A program made the position numbers and the translations under genes. Shown one piece after another: positions 11,839 to 25,497 of a stretch of 64,000 nucleotides of DNA. How positions within the stretch are numbered: position 1 is the stretch's first letter; each line of letters opens with the position of its first letter. The DNA is from Epiperipatus broadwayi (Eukaryota > Onychophora > Udeonychophora > Euonychophora > Peripatidae): NCBI GenBank assembly GCA_028023455.1, contig JAQFVV010006474.1, forward strand, positions 186,001 to 250,000, read 5' to 3'. The notes beneath the pieces are model-generated. The model saw only the letters and a program-made list of their open reading frames with translations, ran no database searches and was not told the origin of the DNA.

Positions 11839-14800
11839 TTTTTGTGATATATTCCCGAATATGTAAAAGTCATGTATATAAAATAAATTTTGAAGTAATT
11901 TAAAATGATAATAATAATTATAAAAAGTGAAATGTATTATAATTTTTTATTTTAAAATACAATTACTTTTTTTATAAACAGCATTATCATAGAAATCAGT
12001 CAAAAAATGACTGGTGGGAGGAACTATTTGTTCATCTGCTTTACATAAAAGTTGGCAATATCTGCCACTTCTTCACTGCATTATTTACTGGATAGAAGTA
12101 AAAAAAATGTAATGAATATCCAAGTAAATTTATGTAGGCTCTGGGGTAAAATTCCAGAATGCCTTCACTGATCTTTCCAGAGTAGCTGATTATGGGCCTG
12201 TAAAGAAAGGAATGCCTTGAAATTAACTGTGATTCTACCTTTCTATTTATTGCTGTCTAAAGTTTAAGCTAAATTAAAGTGTCACTTAAAATATAAAAAC
12301 ACTTGCTTCTAATGCATTATCAAAAAGCCAATATTCATATATGAATTAATTTGTAAATCGATCTAATTTTGATATTCTAAATATCTGAAAAAAATCTCAT
12401 ATTTATACTATAAAGGGTTAATTCACAAGAATTTAACATGTTAATATTGGTTGCAGATGTTTACAATAAGATTCTGTTGTCTATATACATCTTTGCAAGC
12501 CAATAACGTTTGTGCACATGGATATATCATAGTAATTGGCTGAACTTATTACAAGTTTATTCTAGTTTAATTATCATAAATTCCCAGATTTTTCCTTGCT
12601 CTTCACATAATCTTAAATATAAATATGTAAATACAATTTTTTTTTATTATTATCATTTTATTTATTAATTGAAGTTATTATTGTTATTAATATTTTTGTT
12701 GCTTGTATATTCCTCATCATAATTCCAAGTAGATTATTTATTTTGTCATTTAATAATAGTATTGAGGTGGAATGGGAATCGCGATCTGGAAATGTGATTG
12801 AATCTGCATAATTTCTTGTTTTTATGTGTGTTCAATGTGATTGTTATCTTTGGGTATATTAATTAGATAATTAAATTTAAAATTAATACATGTATAGTCA
12901 CTCCACCATGTACATGGTTGTTCAATAGATGTTTATAATTGGTTTAGATTAAAATTAATTCGCAAATAGTGTGGTTGTTTTTATTATATTTATTATTTTG
13001 TTCAATTGCCAAGTGGTAAAAATTTGGTTAGAGTTACATTAGGTGAATTTTTTCTGAGATTATTATTAATCAAAACCAGCTGTGATTAAAACCATATTAG
13101 TTTTAAAATATTTGTTATCATTATTCAGAAAAAAAAAAAATTAGTCTTGAAGTATAGAATATAAATAATTGGATAGACGACAAATATAATAATTTACTTT
13201 GTTATAAACAAAAAAAAATCGAATCAATAAACTTATGTCTTTTAAACAGCGATAGTAATACAAATATATTGGTAAAGATAATGGTACGCAAATAACATAA
13301 GGGAATGCAACTAGAACACAGATTAGTTTTAAGAAGGCTACATAGTAAAAGGAGGAGTGAACATTCAAGTTCTTAAATAAAAAAAGAAAAAAAATGTTAA
13401 AGTGTTTAAATATGGATTTTTTTTTTTTTAAAACAATGTTATAAAAAAGTTGGCTGCTAGTTTTAATATCATTTATAATTTTCGAAGCTAAAGTGAAAAT
13501 AGAAGCTCTTAAAGATGCAAGTGAGACTTACAATAGTGAGTTTATGAACATGATTACGAACATGTTTACGTTTTTTTTTTTTAAAAAAGGAATGAATTAC
13601 ATGGAAAGCATGTTTAAACTAATAAAATATATCAAAACACAAAATAAAAATATGAAGAACCTAATGGAAGATTTTAATACACAAAAGAAAGAGATCAGAG
13701 AAAATATGGAAAAACAGAATGAAGAATTAAAAAACAAAAGGAAAATGTGTTACAAAAATAAAAGATGGTAGAGTCCAGTTGGTAAGGGAAATTAGAAAAA
13801 ATGACACGGAAATTATGGTGGTATTTGAGTAAATAAAAAAGGTAATTATTATATAATTTTAATACCATCAAAGGCAGATGTGATTAAGTAAGATGAAAAA
13901 GATAAAGGCAACGATAAATGCCTGACGGCATTAATTAAAAATATTCAGTATATGGGTAGTATAAATAAGTTGATAATTAAAGCACAAGATTTTAAGGGAT
14001 GATGCTTGTATTATAGTTGACAGTGTATCTGAACTCACACAAAGTAAAGGTAAATGTAAAGAAATGTCTGATTGGGAAAATGAATTAGGTCCGTTAAATA
14101 TGATAAAAATAGATGAGCAAGAAAGTCATTTTATTTAAATTAAATGCAAAAAGTGTTTTAGTCGATAGGGTGTATAAAAGAAGTACTTGGAAACCACCAA
14201 GATTAAAAATTAATGAAGTAGAGAAGATAAATCTAGAGTTAAAGCAAATAATTAAGCTGGTTAAATTGTTTAAGAAATTGTTAGGTTTAATAATTAATTA
14301 GGGGAGAATAAAAGTAAAAAATAAATGTAGTAAAAAATAGAAATTTTATTTTCTTCGAGAGATGTATCAGCGTTACCTTATTGTAAATAAAAGTTATTTA
14401 AGGTTATTCAGAGTGATCCTGCATATTAATAAAAATGTTTTGAGAAAGAAAAAGTATAATTCTTCTATGAATAAGGATGCACCCTATCTTGATGACTCTA
14501 TTGGAAAATAAAAACATAATTAGAAAATATAAATTATAAAATTAGATAATATTACCATCAAAAATGAGTAGTTTTGAAAATAGATTGTGCTAAATTGCTC
14601 AACACAGCAATAATTGACAAAGAAATTATGCTAAAAAAGAAATACCATAGTGTTATTTGCAAAAGCATATAAAACACTATATAACTTAAAACTAAAATTA
14701 ATTTCATGGAATTATTGATGGTTGGTCATGTTGACTTCTGTATTGGTGATAATTGAAGAGGTTTTCATTGTTTTGAGGTTTTTATGTTTTTATGATGCTT

Positions 14801-15375
14801 CAGATACCTTATGACAGCACTGTTCCCAACCGTTTTATATTTCTAATTATTGACCTATAAGTCATATTTTTATATTTGTTAACCACTAAGTCTCAAAAAT
14901 GAGCCAGACATAATTCTTATGATGATTTGTGTATTAGTCTCGAAATGTCTTAGTACAGCAAGGTTTAGTTAAATGTATTGTTCATTTAGATTTGTTTAAT
15001 ATTATATTTGTGCTCAAGATAGCTATTTTAGTATCATGTTGCATAGTATCCTCAGGATCAGAGGATATTTTTTGTTCGTCTCAGCATTGCAAAGGAATCA
15101 AAAAATAATTTAATAAATATTCATTCCAATGTAATGAATTTGTAAATGTTATCTAGATTAAGGATGACATTGTTTATTATGCTCATATGAGATTGTAAGT
15201 TCGTTATCAAAGAGGTATCATTAAGTGTGACATTAATTTGGTAGTAAACTAAAAATTTTTAAAGTAGAAATATTAACCTAGTGGCGTTTATACTAAATCG
15301 ACTCTGTTTTATTCCTAAATGGAGAAGGGGCAAATGTAAACCTCATGGCAGGTTTTACAGCATGCTTTTATGTGA
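11839..15375. repeat. Tandem duplication, unit 2 (~3.5 kb)
   Basis: Second copy of the unit starting at 8,418, in the same orientation and directly adjoining it. The order of landmarks is the same throughout. Its end is marked by the return of the unit start at about 15,376. The divergence (frequent substitutions and small indels) suggests an old duplication. Confidence 0.8.
13493..14340 (+). pseudogene. Decayed coiled-coil-like reading frame (unit 2)
   Basis: An open frame of 92 codons (13,493-13,771) contains a Lys/Glu/Asn-rich, helix-prone segment (NLMEDFNTQKKEIRENMEKQ) homologous to that of unit 1; its homologous start is the ATG at 13,592. After a stop at about 13,770, similar-looking coding pieces go on in shifted frames, including a 62-codon frame at 14,113-14,301 (VEKINLELKQIIKLVKLFKK) that aligns with the second half of the unit 1 relic. 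Conservation of the amino-acid pattern across two diverged copies suggests a real ancestral protein. Family unknown; no promoter or poly(A) signal assigned. Confidence 0.35.
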
Positions 15376-15596
15376 ATTTTTTTATTATATATTTTAGAAT
15401 ATGTAAAAGTCATGTGTATAAAATAAAATTTGAATGAATTTAAAATGATTATAATAATTATAAAAAGTAAATTGTATTGTAATTTTTAATTTAAAATAAA
15501 ATTATTGTTTTAAACAACATTGCTATATAAAACAATCACAAAATGTCTGAGGGGAAAAGGAAAACTTTTTGATCATCTGCTTTACATAAATGCTTA
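15376..15596. repeat. Tandem duplication, truncated unit 3
   Basis: The first ~220 bp of the unit recur here (AAAGTCATGTGTATAAAATA and CATCTGCTTTACATAAA) and then similarity stops. This shows that the array had at least three members or that the third was cut by a rearrangement. Confidence 0.75.
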
Positions 15597-18441
15597 CAGT
15601 TCATTTCTATATGTCTGGTTTTTCAGCAATATCACATTATGTTCTTTTTTTATGAACATGGGAAACTCGAACTTATCCATTAATTTTTTTTTTTTTTTTG
15701 ATAAACAAAACTATTTCCAAAAACTGAGATGCCATAAATTCCAAAGCATTAATTAACACTGTCTCCTGATCTGTGCTCTTTTCTATGGCCACTTCCTAGA
15801 TTAAATCTGGATTACTTAGTAGTACTTTTCTGAAATTATCATCAGATATGCCATACAAGAGCTGTTCGGACTGGAATCATTTATCTCTGGGCCAAGGTCA
15901 TAATCTCTGCTCAGTCTACATAAGACTAAATCATAATCAACATATTTCTTTTGAGAGTAGTTTTTTTTTTTACTTTGTAGTTTAAGTCAAGCTACTCATT
16001 TTGAAAGTTTCAGGGCAAAAACGCATTTAAAGTTTGTACATGTTCCCATATGGTATATGACCTCCAGATAATTTGAGAACATGTGTCTTTTAGCTAATTG
16101 TGTGATTTCCCGTCCCACAAAATAGAATTGTGAGGAAACTTTAAAACAATTTTCCTCTATCTTAATGAACACCTTATAATATTCAGAGTGCGACACATAG
16201 CTTTGCAACTATCTGCATTATTTATGATGAACATTCGAACTTTTATATTATAGTATTTACCACCAGCAATTTTCAATTTTTTTTTCTGCATCATATCCAA
16301 CCTGTCAAGTGTGCAACTCTTATATTTTTTTTTAATTATTAACAAGGTAAAAACAATAGTGGAAAATATAAATTAGGTTATAGTCCAAATAATAGTAATA
16401 TGAAAAACGTAACATGAAGAACAATTTGTGCTTACACACATACATTGACATAGTGTATATCTTTGTCTCTAAGGAAAATAAACAATACTAACATATTTAT
16501 GTTTTGCTATGGTAAGAACAATTTAATAATTAACTGTTTTATTTTTCATTAATCTTTTGACAGCTACTATTACAGCTTCACTTGAAGTGATTTCTACTTT
16601 CTCTCTCTTCAGCTGCATCTTCACTAATGCTTCCTTACTTATATAGATGCAAATGAGAATCTATTTTCAGGTTTCCCTAACATTTTAATTTTAGAGTAAT
16701 TGTACTACACACACTCCACAATAGAAGAGACTAATTACTAATAAATAGACAAGTACTAGAAAAATTTAAGGCAAGTGAAAATACAGTGATATTACAGAAA
16801 ATAAATTTTCATAAGAAATATGAGAGTAATGTATTCTAATGGTCCGAAGAAATCAAAGAAGAAAAGTGAAGGGAGAACACATCTGACTATGATCAGACCT
16901 TGGGTCTTCGGGTAGGATTCTGGAGATAACATGGTAAAGTACTTAACCTATGATTGCACCCACTTCTAAAATACTAGCACAAAGTCCCTTTATTAAATCT
17001 GTATGCAATTTGTATCAGTTCATCCACACCTCACACCTCTTCTTGGTTCCATTATACCCCAGAGATCAAACCCATGGACAATTTGTATTTGACTCTCTTA
17101 ATAGGGTTGCACTTATGCTGACTGATAGCTACTGCATCTCTATATAAGTCATAGTCAATGACATTTATTCACCCTAATCCATGCCAATGTTATTATCCTA
17201 CAATGATATGTGTGTGTGTATAATATATATTTAATGTTATTGATTAATCAATGAATGCAGAATTAGTTTAAATAAACTATAAAGACCAAATTGAGATTAA
17301 CAAAATAAATAACATTTAATTTATGCAAAAATAAATAAATCTAAAATATTTTACAATATAAATATACAAAAAATGATAATGTGTGTCAATAATGGATTTC
17401 TACCAAATCAATAATTAATAAATTCATGTTTCCTTAGTCATAATTCCCTTGGAAGAAATTCATATCAAAGACACTTATTATATACAAAGCTATAAAAATA
17501 ATATAAAAACAAAATTGGTTTAGCATGTATTAATCTGACTAGCTAATTTAGATCTTCATTTTGACAATATTCAGAGTAGCATCATTGTTCAAATTCAGTT
17601 GTTGGTGCTTGATCTCTTTGAGGATCCCTTTCCAAAAAATCTATATATAATCCCTATTGTCATAGAATTGACCATTCATTCACAGAATTTAATCATTTGC
17701 ACAGAAATAACAAAGAATGTAAACAATTGTAAATTACCACATAACAAGACAACACAAATTCTGTCCAGTTTTTATGTTTGTATTCAATGTGGAAAAAATC
17801 AAAAATTTTAGGTTCTCATTCCATACTATGATGATGATGATAAAGTGTCAAACCACTAACAAAGAGGAGCATTAACCTAAATTATATTTACAAAAAAGTA
17901 AATTCAACAGAACTTAATGCCCCCATCCTCTTTCTGCTTTCTCTTAAAATGAACTATTCCAAAAATCTAAATCACTGAAATATATGCCTCTGAATGTGAT
18001 GAATAAAATAATAAATATAAATAAAATATGGAGATATTTACAAAAATTAAAACATGTATTAAAAAATAATCACACTTCATTGAATCAATTTAGTTAGATT
18101 TTTTTGCAACAATGTATATTGCAGAGGCTTTTACTATATGGTGAAACTGAACTGATTTCAGACCCATACAGCTATCTAGTTTGTTAAGCTGGATTTGAAG
18201 ACATTACATGTCTAATAAATTTCATGCTTTCAAACAGATAGAATCATGTTTGATAAATGCTGATTTTAGAGTTAGTATTTAGATCTAGTTTCTAGTCTTC
18301 CAACCCTTCACTGATGTTATCCAACTAGCTCGAAACCACCTGGTCTGGAGGTGTTGACAATGAAAGAGATATTGAATTTTATCTCTCTCAGCATGTATGT
18401 AAACAAAGCTTGTTAGGAGCTATTGGTGAAGCTTCATCTAG

Positions 18442-18444
<3 letters not shown>
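15597..18444. other. No gene recognised
   Basis: AT-rich, with patches of more balanced composition at about 15,770-15,960, 16,000-16,320 and 16,930-17,150. Frames there are short (up to about 70 codons) and match no family I know. The patches may be decayed repeats. Confidence 0.45.

Positions 18445-18481
<37 letters not shown>
18445..18481. repeat. (AT)n microsatellite
   Basis: About 18 uninterrupted AT units. Confidence 0.95.
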
Positions 18482-18484
<3 letters not shown>

Positions 18485-18550
18485 CTGGATCTCTTTTTAT
18501 GTGGACTTATTTAACATGATTTTGGAGTTATGCGATTCGTGTTTCTCCGG

Positions 18551-18646
18551 AAGTCGAACTCTGATAATGTGCTATTACTTTAAATAATAAATTTCACACA
18601 CTTACATTATATTGAAAGTAATAGCACATTATTGGAATTTGACTTT
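18551..18646. repeat. Inverted repeat, 33-bp arms
   Basis: The arms at 18,551-18,583 and 18,613-18,646 are near-perfect reverse complements; their core, ATAATGTGCTATTACTTT (18,564-18,581), is exact against 18,615-18,632. The spacer is about 30 bp. The shape is that of a small foldback element or an internal hairpin of a larger unrecognised repeat. Confidence 0.8.
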
Positions 18647-21142
18647 CATCTTAATATTTTTCAATATTTTCAGTGCTTTATAATAGTAAGATTTTATGCA
18701 ATAATGAAATTAAAATCATGATTTCCACATTTTATGTATACACACATTAAATTTTACAAGATTATAATGTAAATTTGTTCAAACATTGTGCGTGTTAATT
18801 TTGCATTTTAAATCACATTCTGTTTTTGCTTTTTAAAAAAGAACATAATCAATTATTAATCATTTAGTGTCTGCAAATTTATTTTTAAAAGGAGAGTAAT
18901 AGCAGTGGGCACAATTAAATTTGACAATTAAAAATTAAAATCTGATTTTTAATTGTAATTAACAATTTAAAAATTACTTATGGTGACTTGAAATTAATGT
19001 GAAGTAAAACGAAATTTGATTTTTAAACGGAATTGAAAATTAAAGACAAAAATAAGAATTTAATTTTTAGTTGTTAGTTATAATTAAATTTTTCCCAGCA
19101 GTGGTGAATAAATGTCTTTTTATTATCATAAGTCTAAGTTCATAAACAATTAATAAAATCATCATCTCAAAGATTAATTACTAATTACGTTGTCAACAGA
19201 AAACTTTTAACACAACATGAGAGTGAACTTGGGCTAGTTGTATTTCCTCTTGTGAGAATCTGATTTTTTTTACCAGTTTGCAAACGAATGTGTATTTTGG
19301 CAAATAGCGATAATAATTAAAATGTGCATAAAAAAATGTAAATTACTGTACTGTAAATAATGCATAAAAATATATTATTTTGAATAAAATTAAATATTAT
19401 AGTTAAAAAAGTTTGTCCTGTATCATTTTTTTTTCAAATTTAAATTTTTTATTAGTCATATTTTATTTCCTTATATTTTTTTTGCGCGAATTTTAAAGTA
19501 ATTTTACATTGGTGCTTTGCTTTTATGCGAATTTTGAAAAATCACAGACCGCACACACCTATTTTTCAATGTAAGTTATATCTATTTTTGCGGTGTTTTC
19601 TGAGGAACCTATCTATCATGTAAAACGAGACCCAGTTGTGTATATATTGTACTGTTTATTTATATGTGGTATAAACATATATTTGGAATAGTGTAATATT
19701 TAAAAAAAAATTCTTCAAAGATAGTAAAGTGCAAAGATTATTTAAAATATGATATTTGATTCTTTTTTTAAGTAGTATAATTTTTAAAAAAAGAAAAAGA
19801 AAAAAAAAACATAAAATGAATGTTAATTTTTGTTTTTCTTATTTATCTATGTAATTTAATCAAAATAATGTTGATATTGGAAAGTGAATACAGATTACTT
19901 AATTCAGATAGAGAAAAGACATTCCACACACAGATTACAATCAAAGTTTCTAAAGCTAATTAAAGATGGTGAAAATAATCCATAAAACAAAAAGAACTTT
20001 GTAGCTGAAAAAAAGAAATAATGTGTAAGATCTGGACTATAAAAGGAGCAGACAAGTTGGAAAGAGGCTTTTTCACTAGTGTGTTTTGGTCAATTTCTCG
20101 CATGCAGCATTTTTTTAAAAATTAAGAATAAAATGTTGTCACTTAGATGTAAAGTGACCTATTCTGCATGTGTGAGTAGAACCAGATGATTTGCCGAAAC
20201 TCCCTCTCAGAAAAAAGTCACCTAAACATTTGTCTAACCTTGCCTCAATCAGGATCAGAGATATGAAAGAAATGAAACCATACAAAGCAGTATTGCTGGC
20301 TATCCATCAAAAGGAATCAAACTACTAAACATCAATTACCTACATTAACACTTAAAACTTACCGTAATTTAATGGCCATAATTTTTATTTAGGTAGAAGA
20401 TTTGTGAACTGCATTTTAACTAATAAATTACTACCATGGACAAAAAAAGACATTAGGGGGAGAAATCTTAATCCAGATCTTGTAATTATTACTTTATAAG
20501 TTACGATATGCTTGATGCAGTATCAGTGAGTCTAATGACTTTGGGGTTCTCTTTTATAAATTAAAAACTGATTCTGTCCAGCAATTGTAATAATTCTTAG
20601 GTCTAGTTAATCAGGAAATATAGCTATATTTTGTTTTAAATATGAGTGAAATATTTTTCTCCTTCCTAGCTTGATTAACTCACACACCCTAGTGCGTAAT
20701 TGAAGGCCTATCAAAATGTGAAAATGTTACTATAAAATATTTCATATTAATATATATATATGAATATATATATATATATGTTCATACTAATATTTTAATT
20801 AAATATTTTCAGTATACTTGTTTAATTATTTCTTTTATAAATAATCTTTATTGTTTTGTTTTTTTGTACAACTACATTACAAATCAGTGGAATCCCATAA
20901 TATGATTGATATGAACTGAACCCTATTAAGTTAACGAAATTAAAACAAATAATAATTCTAATATAAGGGTGTAGCTAGCAGGAATAATTTAAACAATCAT
21001 AATTATGAAATAAATTTCAGTTATGTTAATATGGTCATCAAATGGTTATTCGTTATAATGGATAAGGCTTTGGAATAATAATTTAAATAAACTATAACCA
21101 AAGAGTAACCATAGATGTTAAATTAAATATTTTTAAATCTTG

Positions 21143-21143
<1 letters not shown>
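18647..21143. other. AT-rich sequence, one weak promoter-like site
   Basis: No protein-coding frame recognised. At 20,038-20,044 there is a strong TATA word (CTATAAAAGG) followed by TTTCACTAGT, whose A is at 20,075. The 37-bp spacing is longer than usual, so I do not call it a promoter. A TA-rich palindromic tract lies at about 20,740-20,800. Confidence 0.45.

Positions 21144-21201
<58 letters not shown>
21144..21201. repeat. Compound microsatellite (TA)n(TG)n
   Basis: About 14 TA units pass into about 14 TG units. Such TA/TG boundaries usually arise by point mutation and slippage inside one array. Confidence 0.95.
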
Positions 21202-21202
<1 letters not shown>

Positions 21203-21634
21203 ATGTGTATGTTTAAAGTAAAAACTCTCAGTGTATTTTCCTTTATTCGATTTTTCAATTAGTCATATCTTCTCACAAACTTACATATATTTTACACATT
21301 TATACCTAATTTCATGTATACATATCTATCCATATACTTTTGCTTATGTTTATGCATATCCTCATTTTATGTGATATGTATATACCCTATACTAGACAGG
21401 CATGCAAATTGTCCATGAATTAGCAACCTGAGAATAACGGAAATGAAAGATTATAAGGATGAGGTGAGTGTAGGTATATAGTTTAATATTTATGTGATTA
21501 TTAACATCTCATCTCTCAGGAATGAAATTACGTGTATGTGAGTATATAGATGTAGGAATCATGGACAGACCCATTTAACCAATGCAATGATTTAGCAGAT
21601 TTATTATCATATCACAATTTAAAACCTGTTCTGT

Positions 21635-21637
<3 letters not shown>

Positions 21638-21728
<91 letters not shown>
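21638..21728. repeat. Compound microsatellite (TA)n(GA)n
   Basis: About 35 TA units are followed by about 10 GA units, the same order as at 6,041. Confidence 0.95.
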
Positions 21729-21817
21729 CCTGCTAATAGCTCTAAACAAGCTTACTTTTTTATTTTTTTATGATAAATGCTACAAGAAAAAATACCTGAA
21801 ACCTTTATCTATGATGG

Positions 21818-21875
21818 TCCCCATACCCAGACCGGTTTCAAGCTTATGGCTCTCATCAGTGAGGAGCTAGGACAT
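21818..21875 (+). repeat. Fragment of the ~420-bp dispersed repeat
   Basis: The words CCCAGACCGGTTTCAAGCTT and CTCTCATCAGTGAGGAGC match the core of the copies at 38,655-38,720 and 49,155-49,200. Only the core survives. Confidence 0.5.
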
Positions 21876-22120
21876 TAGATTCAAAATATCATCTCAAGCC
21901 AAGCATTTATCTAATTCTTAAATATTAAGAAAAAGATCCAAATATTAGATACCTACATGTCTTCAAACCCAGCTCTTAACCAAAGAAACTATATGAGCCT
22001 GAACTAAATGCGGTGATCCCATATTTTAGTAGGCTTAGCAATTTAATATAGCCAAAGCCCTAATAGCAAAATTATAATATTAATAAAATATCAGTCATAT
22101 GTCACATGACCTATATAGCT

Positions 22121-22122
<2 letters not shown>

Positions 22123-22211
<89 letters not shown>
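22123..22211. repeat. (TA)n microsatellite
   Basis: About 44 uninterrupted TA units. Confidence 0.95.
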
Positions 22212-22218
<7 letters not shown>

Positions 22219-23424
22219 GGATGCCATCCCATATATATTCTGAAATTATATATATATATATATGTGTGTGTGTAAGTGTACTTGTTATATATTGTTAGTA
22301 AACAATGGTTGTTAATAGGCATTGAGGAAGAGAGAATATTACAAGAAATAATATTCAATTTATTAGTCTATTATTATTAAATAAAAGCAATTAGTTACTT
22401 AGCTGTTTTTCTTAAAAATACAAAAGGCTAAAGAAAAGGTCACACTAGGGTCAATAAATAAATAGGATAGTAAGGCACATGTATGACAGTGAAAACAAAG
22501 AGAGTATAAATGTATCAAATGGACACATTTTCAATCTTGTTAATTGAACATAAATTTTATTCTTTTTACATTTTCTGAGTTTTTAAATTGTCCAAAAGTA
22601 AGGAAAATGTTTTGATAGATTAGATTGAGTAATTATTAATTATGTTATTAATTACTTTTGGAATGTCAGTTTTTGGGGCTCTGGTTGCTTTCTCAAAATG
22701 ACAGTTATTTTTGTATAAGGAAATTTTTAATCAGAAATATGGACACATATATAAAAGGAGCAGAGAGAAACAAGAAGGGAGAGGCAATATTCAGTTGGTC
22801 AGTTTTTTATAAGCTCAGGATGAGCTGTAGATATCTTTTCTCTTAGAAAAAGTAAAATCAAAATGTAAGACTTTTACTTTAAACAGCATAAAAGAAGATG
22901 TGCTGCTATAAAAATAATCTCACAACTAATTTAATCTAAAGGGATAAATCACGATTAAATCTCTTAAAAGAAGTTGAAGGAAATAAAATAAAATGGTGTT
23001 TATATATTTATCTATTTATAAGACAAGGAAAATGCAGTGCTAATCTTGCAATTTTGTTCTCTGAGATCTAACATCATGGGTTAATTAACTGATCTATCTG
23101 TGGCCTCATATATATAAGTTGTTAATACCCAAATAATGGCCGAGTTTAAAATCCAACCACATATGCTGCCTGAGATACTTTTTTCCACTCCTGGTCTATT
23201 AAAGGATCAGCATTTGTGACGGAGAGAGAAGAGGAAAGAAGAGAAGACAGAAGATGTATAAAATCCCCACAACCAACCTCAACTAGCCTACAAATTAGTT
23301 TTTTTAAAGTTTTTTCATATTCATCACAGGTGCCTGCAATAACTTTGAAAATGGTAGGAACAAGATAACCAATCAGTCAAAGCTATAAATAAAAGAGTGG
23401 TCTGATATTTGAACCTGGAACATT
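22212..23424. other. No gene recognised
   Basis: Ends at the outer border of the large palindrome. The stretch at about 23,040-23,300 is less AT-rich but shows no recognisable frame or repeat. Confidence 0.45.
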
Positions 23425-24735
23425 AATAAACATATTATTGTTTAGTCAAACATTGACTCTTAAATACATATTTTGTATACAATGGACAGCATTACAGACA
23501 AGTTTTGGTACTCCTATGGGCTCACCTATCTCCAGGAGTAATAGCTGATTTATTCATGGAATGTATAGAAACTCGTGCTTTAGAATCATCATCTTTAAAA
23601 CCTTCTCATTTGGCTCAGATGCATAGATGACACTATTGTCCTTATGGCAACATGGAAAAATAAATTAGATGATTTTTTCTTACATTTAAATAATATGCAT
23701 CTCCTCATATTAGATTTACAATGGAGACAGAGTCTGCTGTAAAAAGTCCCTTTTCTTGATGTTCTAGTCACCAGGACACCAAATAGTTTATCTTTTTTCG
23801 ATTTACAGAAAGAATACACACACGGATCGAGATATTTACATTTCCTCTCATCATCACCCAAATCAAGATAGTTTTCCATAGCCAAAAACTCTTTTTCAAA
23901 TAGAGCAATTAACCTTTCAGATGAAACACATCTGAAAGAGAAATAAAATCATATTAATAGTGTTTTATTAGCAAATATTATAATTACAAATTTATAAAAA
24001 AAGCCTTATTTTCAAGCCCAAATAGACAAAATAGGAAACAAAAAAGATGATAAATCAGCTATTAAGATTTGTGTTCCATATGCAAAAGGAACTACAGTCA
24101 GTATCGGACACAGTATTAAAATGCTATAATATAGATTACAGCATTTTCTGCTCATCAAAAGATCAGCAATATAATAGCAAGACTAAGGATTCAATCCCTC
24201 TTGAACCTCAAGGGGCTTTATCAAATCTCATGTAAAAAAATTCGTAAAGCTTCTTACATAGGTATGAGTAATCATCGCATCAGTATTAGGAGAGCTGAGC
24301 ATGCTAATGTAGTTAAACAACACTCATCATCATCCAGCACTCTCACTCCACTACCTCAGATTCAGATCATAAAATTTACATTTTTCTAGTACCAGGATCA
24401 TATCCAGATATGATAATCTCTACCAATGCAAAATTATAGTAGCCATTGAGATACTTAAAAGGCCAGATTGTATCAATAAGCGAGGTGGTATGCAAACCTT
24501 CTCCTTAGCTTGGGAAAGATTTTTTAAAAAACATTCCTAAATTTACCATTTTTGCTATTGGGTGGAATTTCTAACATTTATTCAAATCAGTGAGTTGTAG
24601 CGCCTCTACAAACCAATCTTTATTTTTTATAACTCCTGTGGTTAGCTTGTTGTGACCATTCAAACGTCAGTATATTAATATTAAGGAGTTTTCTAACACG
24701 GATGAACCCTGCAAAATATGTTTTATATATATATA
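23425..24735 (+). pseudogene. Penelope-like retroelement, 5'-truncated (copy D)
   Basis: The sequence retains the C-terminal half of a PLE polyprotein. The reverse transcriptase signature around GTPMGSPIS is at about 23,510, followed by the region of the catalytic YIDD (here damaged, near 23,620), the segment matching LPFLDVLV, and the GIY-YIG nuclease at about 24,200-24,540 (YQISCKK...ASYIGMSNH). Several frameshifts break it, so it makes no protein. The 3' untranslated part ends in a TA-rich tract near 24,735. Copy C (37,083-38,376) is its close relative. The start at 23,425 is where the palindrome begins, so the missing 5' half was probably lost at the rearrangement. Confidence 0.85.
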
Positions 24736-25139
24736 AATGGTTCTTAGTGCGCATTCACTAGCAACATAGTCCGTCATCATCTGCTATAGGCTGACGAATT
24801 TTTCTTTACTATTTTTCATTGCTGTAAATCATTTATTTAAAAAATCTAAACATAATTTACAAATGCCATAATTTTTTGCCAGTACTTATAGTTAAACAAC
24901 GTCCCTTCAAGTGAATATATAAATGATCTTACATTGTGCTTTATTACTATAAAAATTATTTAATAATCCAGACACTTTTCTTCCACTCATAAAATCTTTT
25001 CTTGAACATGATACATAGTTGTAGATAATTAAGTTAATGTCAATCCTATTTTAGTTAATAATTTATTGAACTTCAGATATTCATGTTGTGTGATCGATTT
25101 TTCAAAATTAGTGTTTTAACCTGCATTTATATAGTATAT

Positions 25140-25200
25140 AGATGGATTCGAACTCAGACTTCACACGACCTGTGCTGACCTCACATTTATCCATCTTCAC
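25140..25200 (-). repeat. tRNA-derived SINE-like fragment (SINE-T)
   Basis: On the minus strand it carries TGTGAAGTCTGAGTTCGAAT, which includes a B-box-like GAGTTCGAATCC. Its palindromic partner at 31,608-31,680 is more complete; about 22 bp are missing here. Confidence 0.55.
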
Positions 25201-25411
25201 AAAAAATAATTGCCGTCTTAGACAGAGCCATACAAATCATGATCTTGTTCAGTACTTCATGTTGACAACTTCTCTTGTTAGAGGGTGATCGTTATATGTA
25301 CTATGAATAAACATCGCATTCGAGAAGTGATTTAATTAAGAGTCAGCACTATTTTCAACAATAACAAATTTTGCTAATCGTCATTTTTATTTCACTAACA
25401 ATAGTCCCTGT

Positions 25412-25497
25412 TTTTTTTTCCGCTCGCAGACAGCCGGGAAGCGAACCCATCAACTGTTGTGTAGCTTATCGCTGACCTTCTCGACACTACCAATGCT
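25412..25497 (-). repeat. Class II tRNA-like SINE, decayed
   Basis: The minus strand reads through TGGTAGTGTCGAGAAGGTCA and GGGTTCGCTTCCCGGC followed by a T-rich (A-rich on the minus strand) tail. It is the palindromic counterpart of the copy at 31,201-31,297 and belongs to the same family as 30,279-30,360. Confidence 0.65.

Noticed and set aside
15996-16345. Two 62-70 codon minus-strand frames in a less AT-rich patch
   Set aside because: No recognisable domain, no homologous copy in the window and no supporting signals.
17055-17140. tRNA-like or SINE-like boxes on the minus strand
   Set aside because: A GGTTTGATCTC B-box-like word and an upstream A-box-like word are present, but neither fits well and no second copy was found.
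20038-20080. TATA box with TTTCACTAGT
   Set aside because: The spacing of 37 bp to the possible initiator is too long and no convincing first exon follows.
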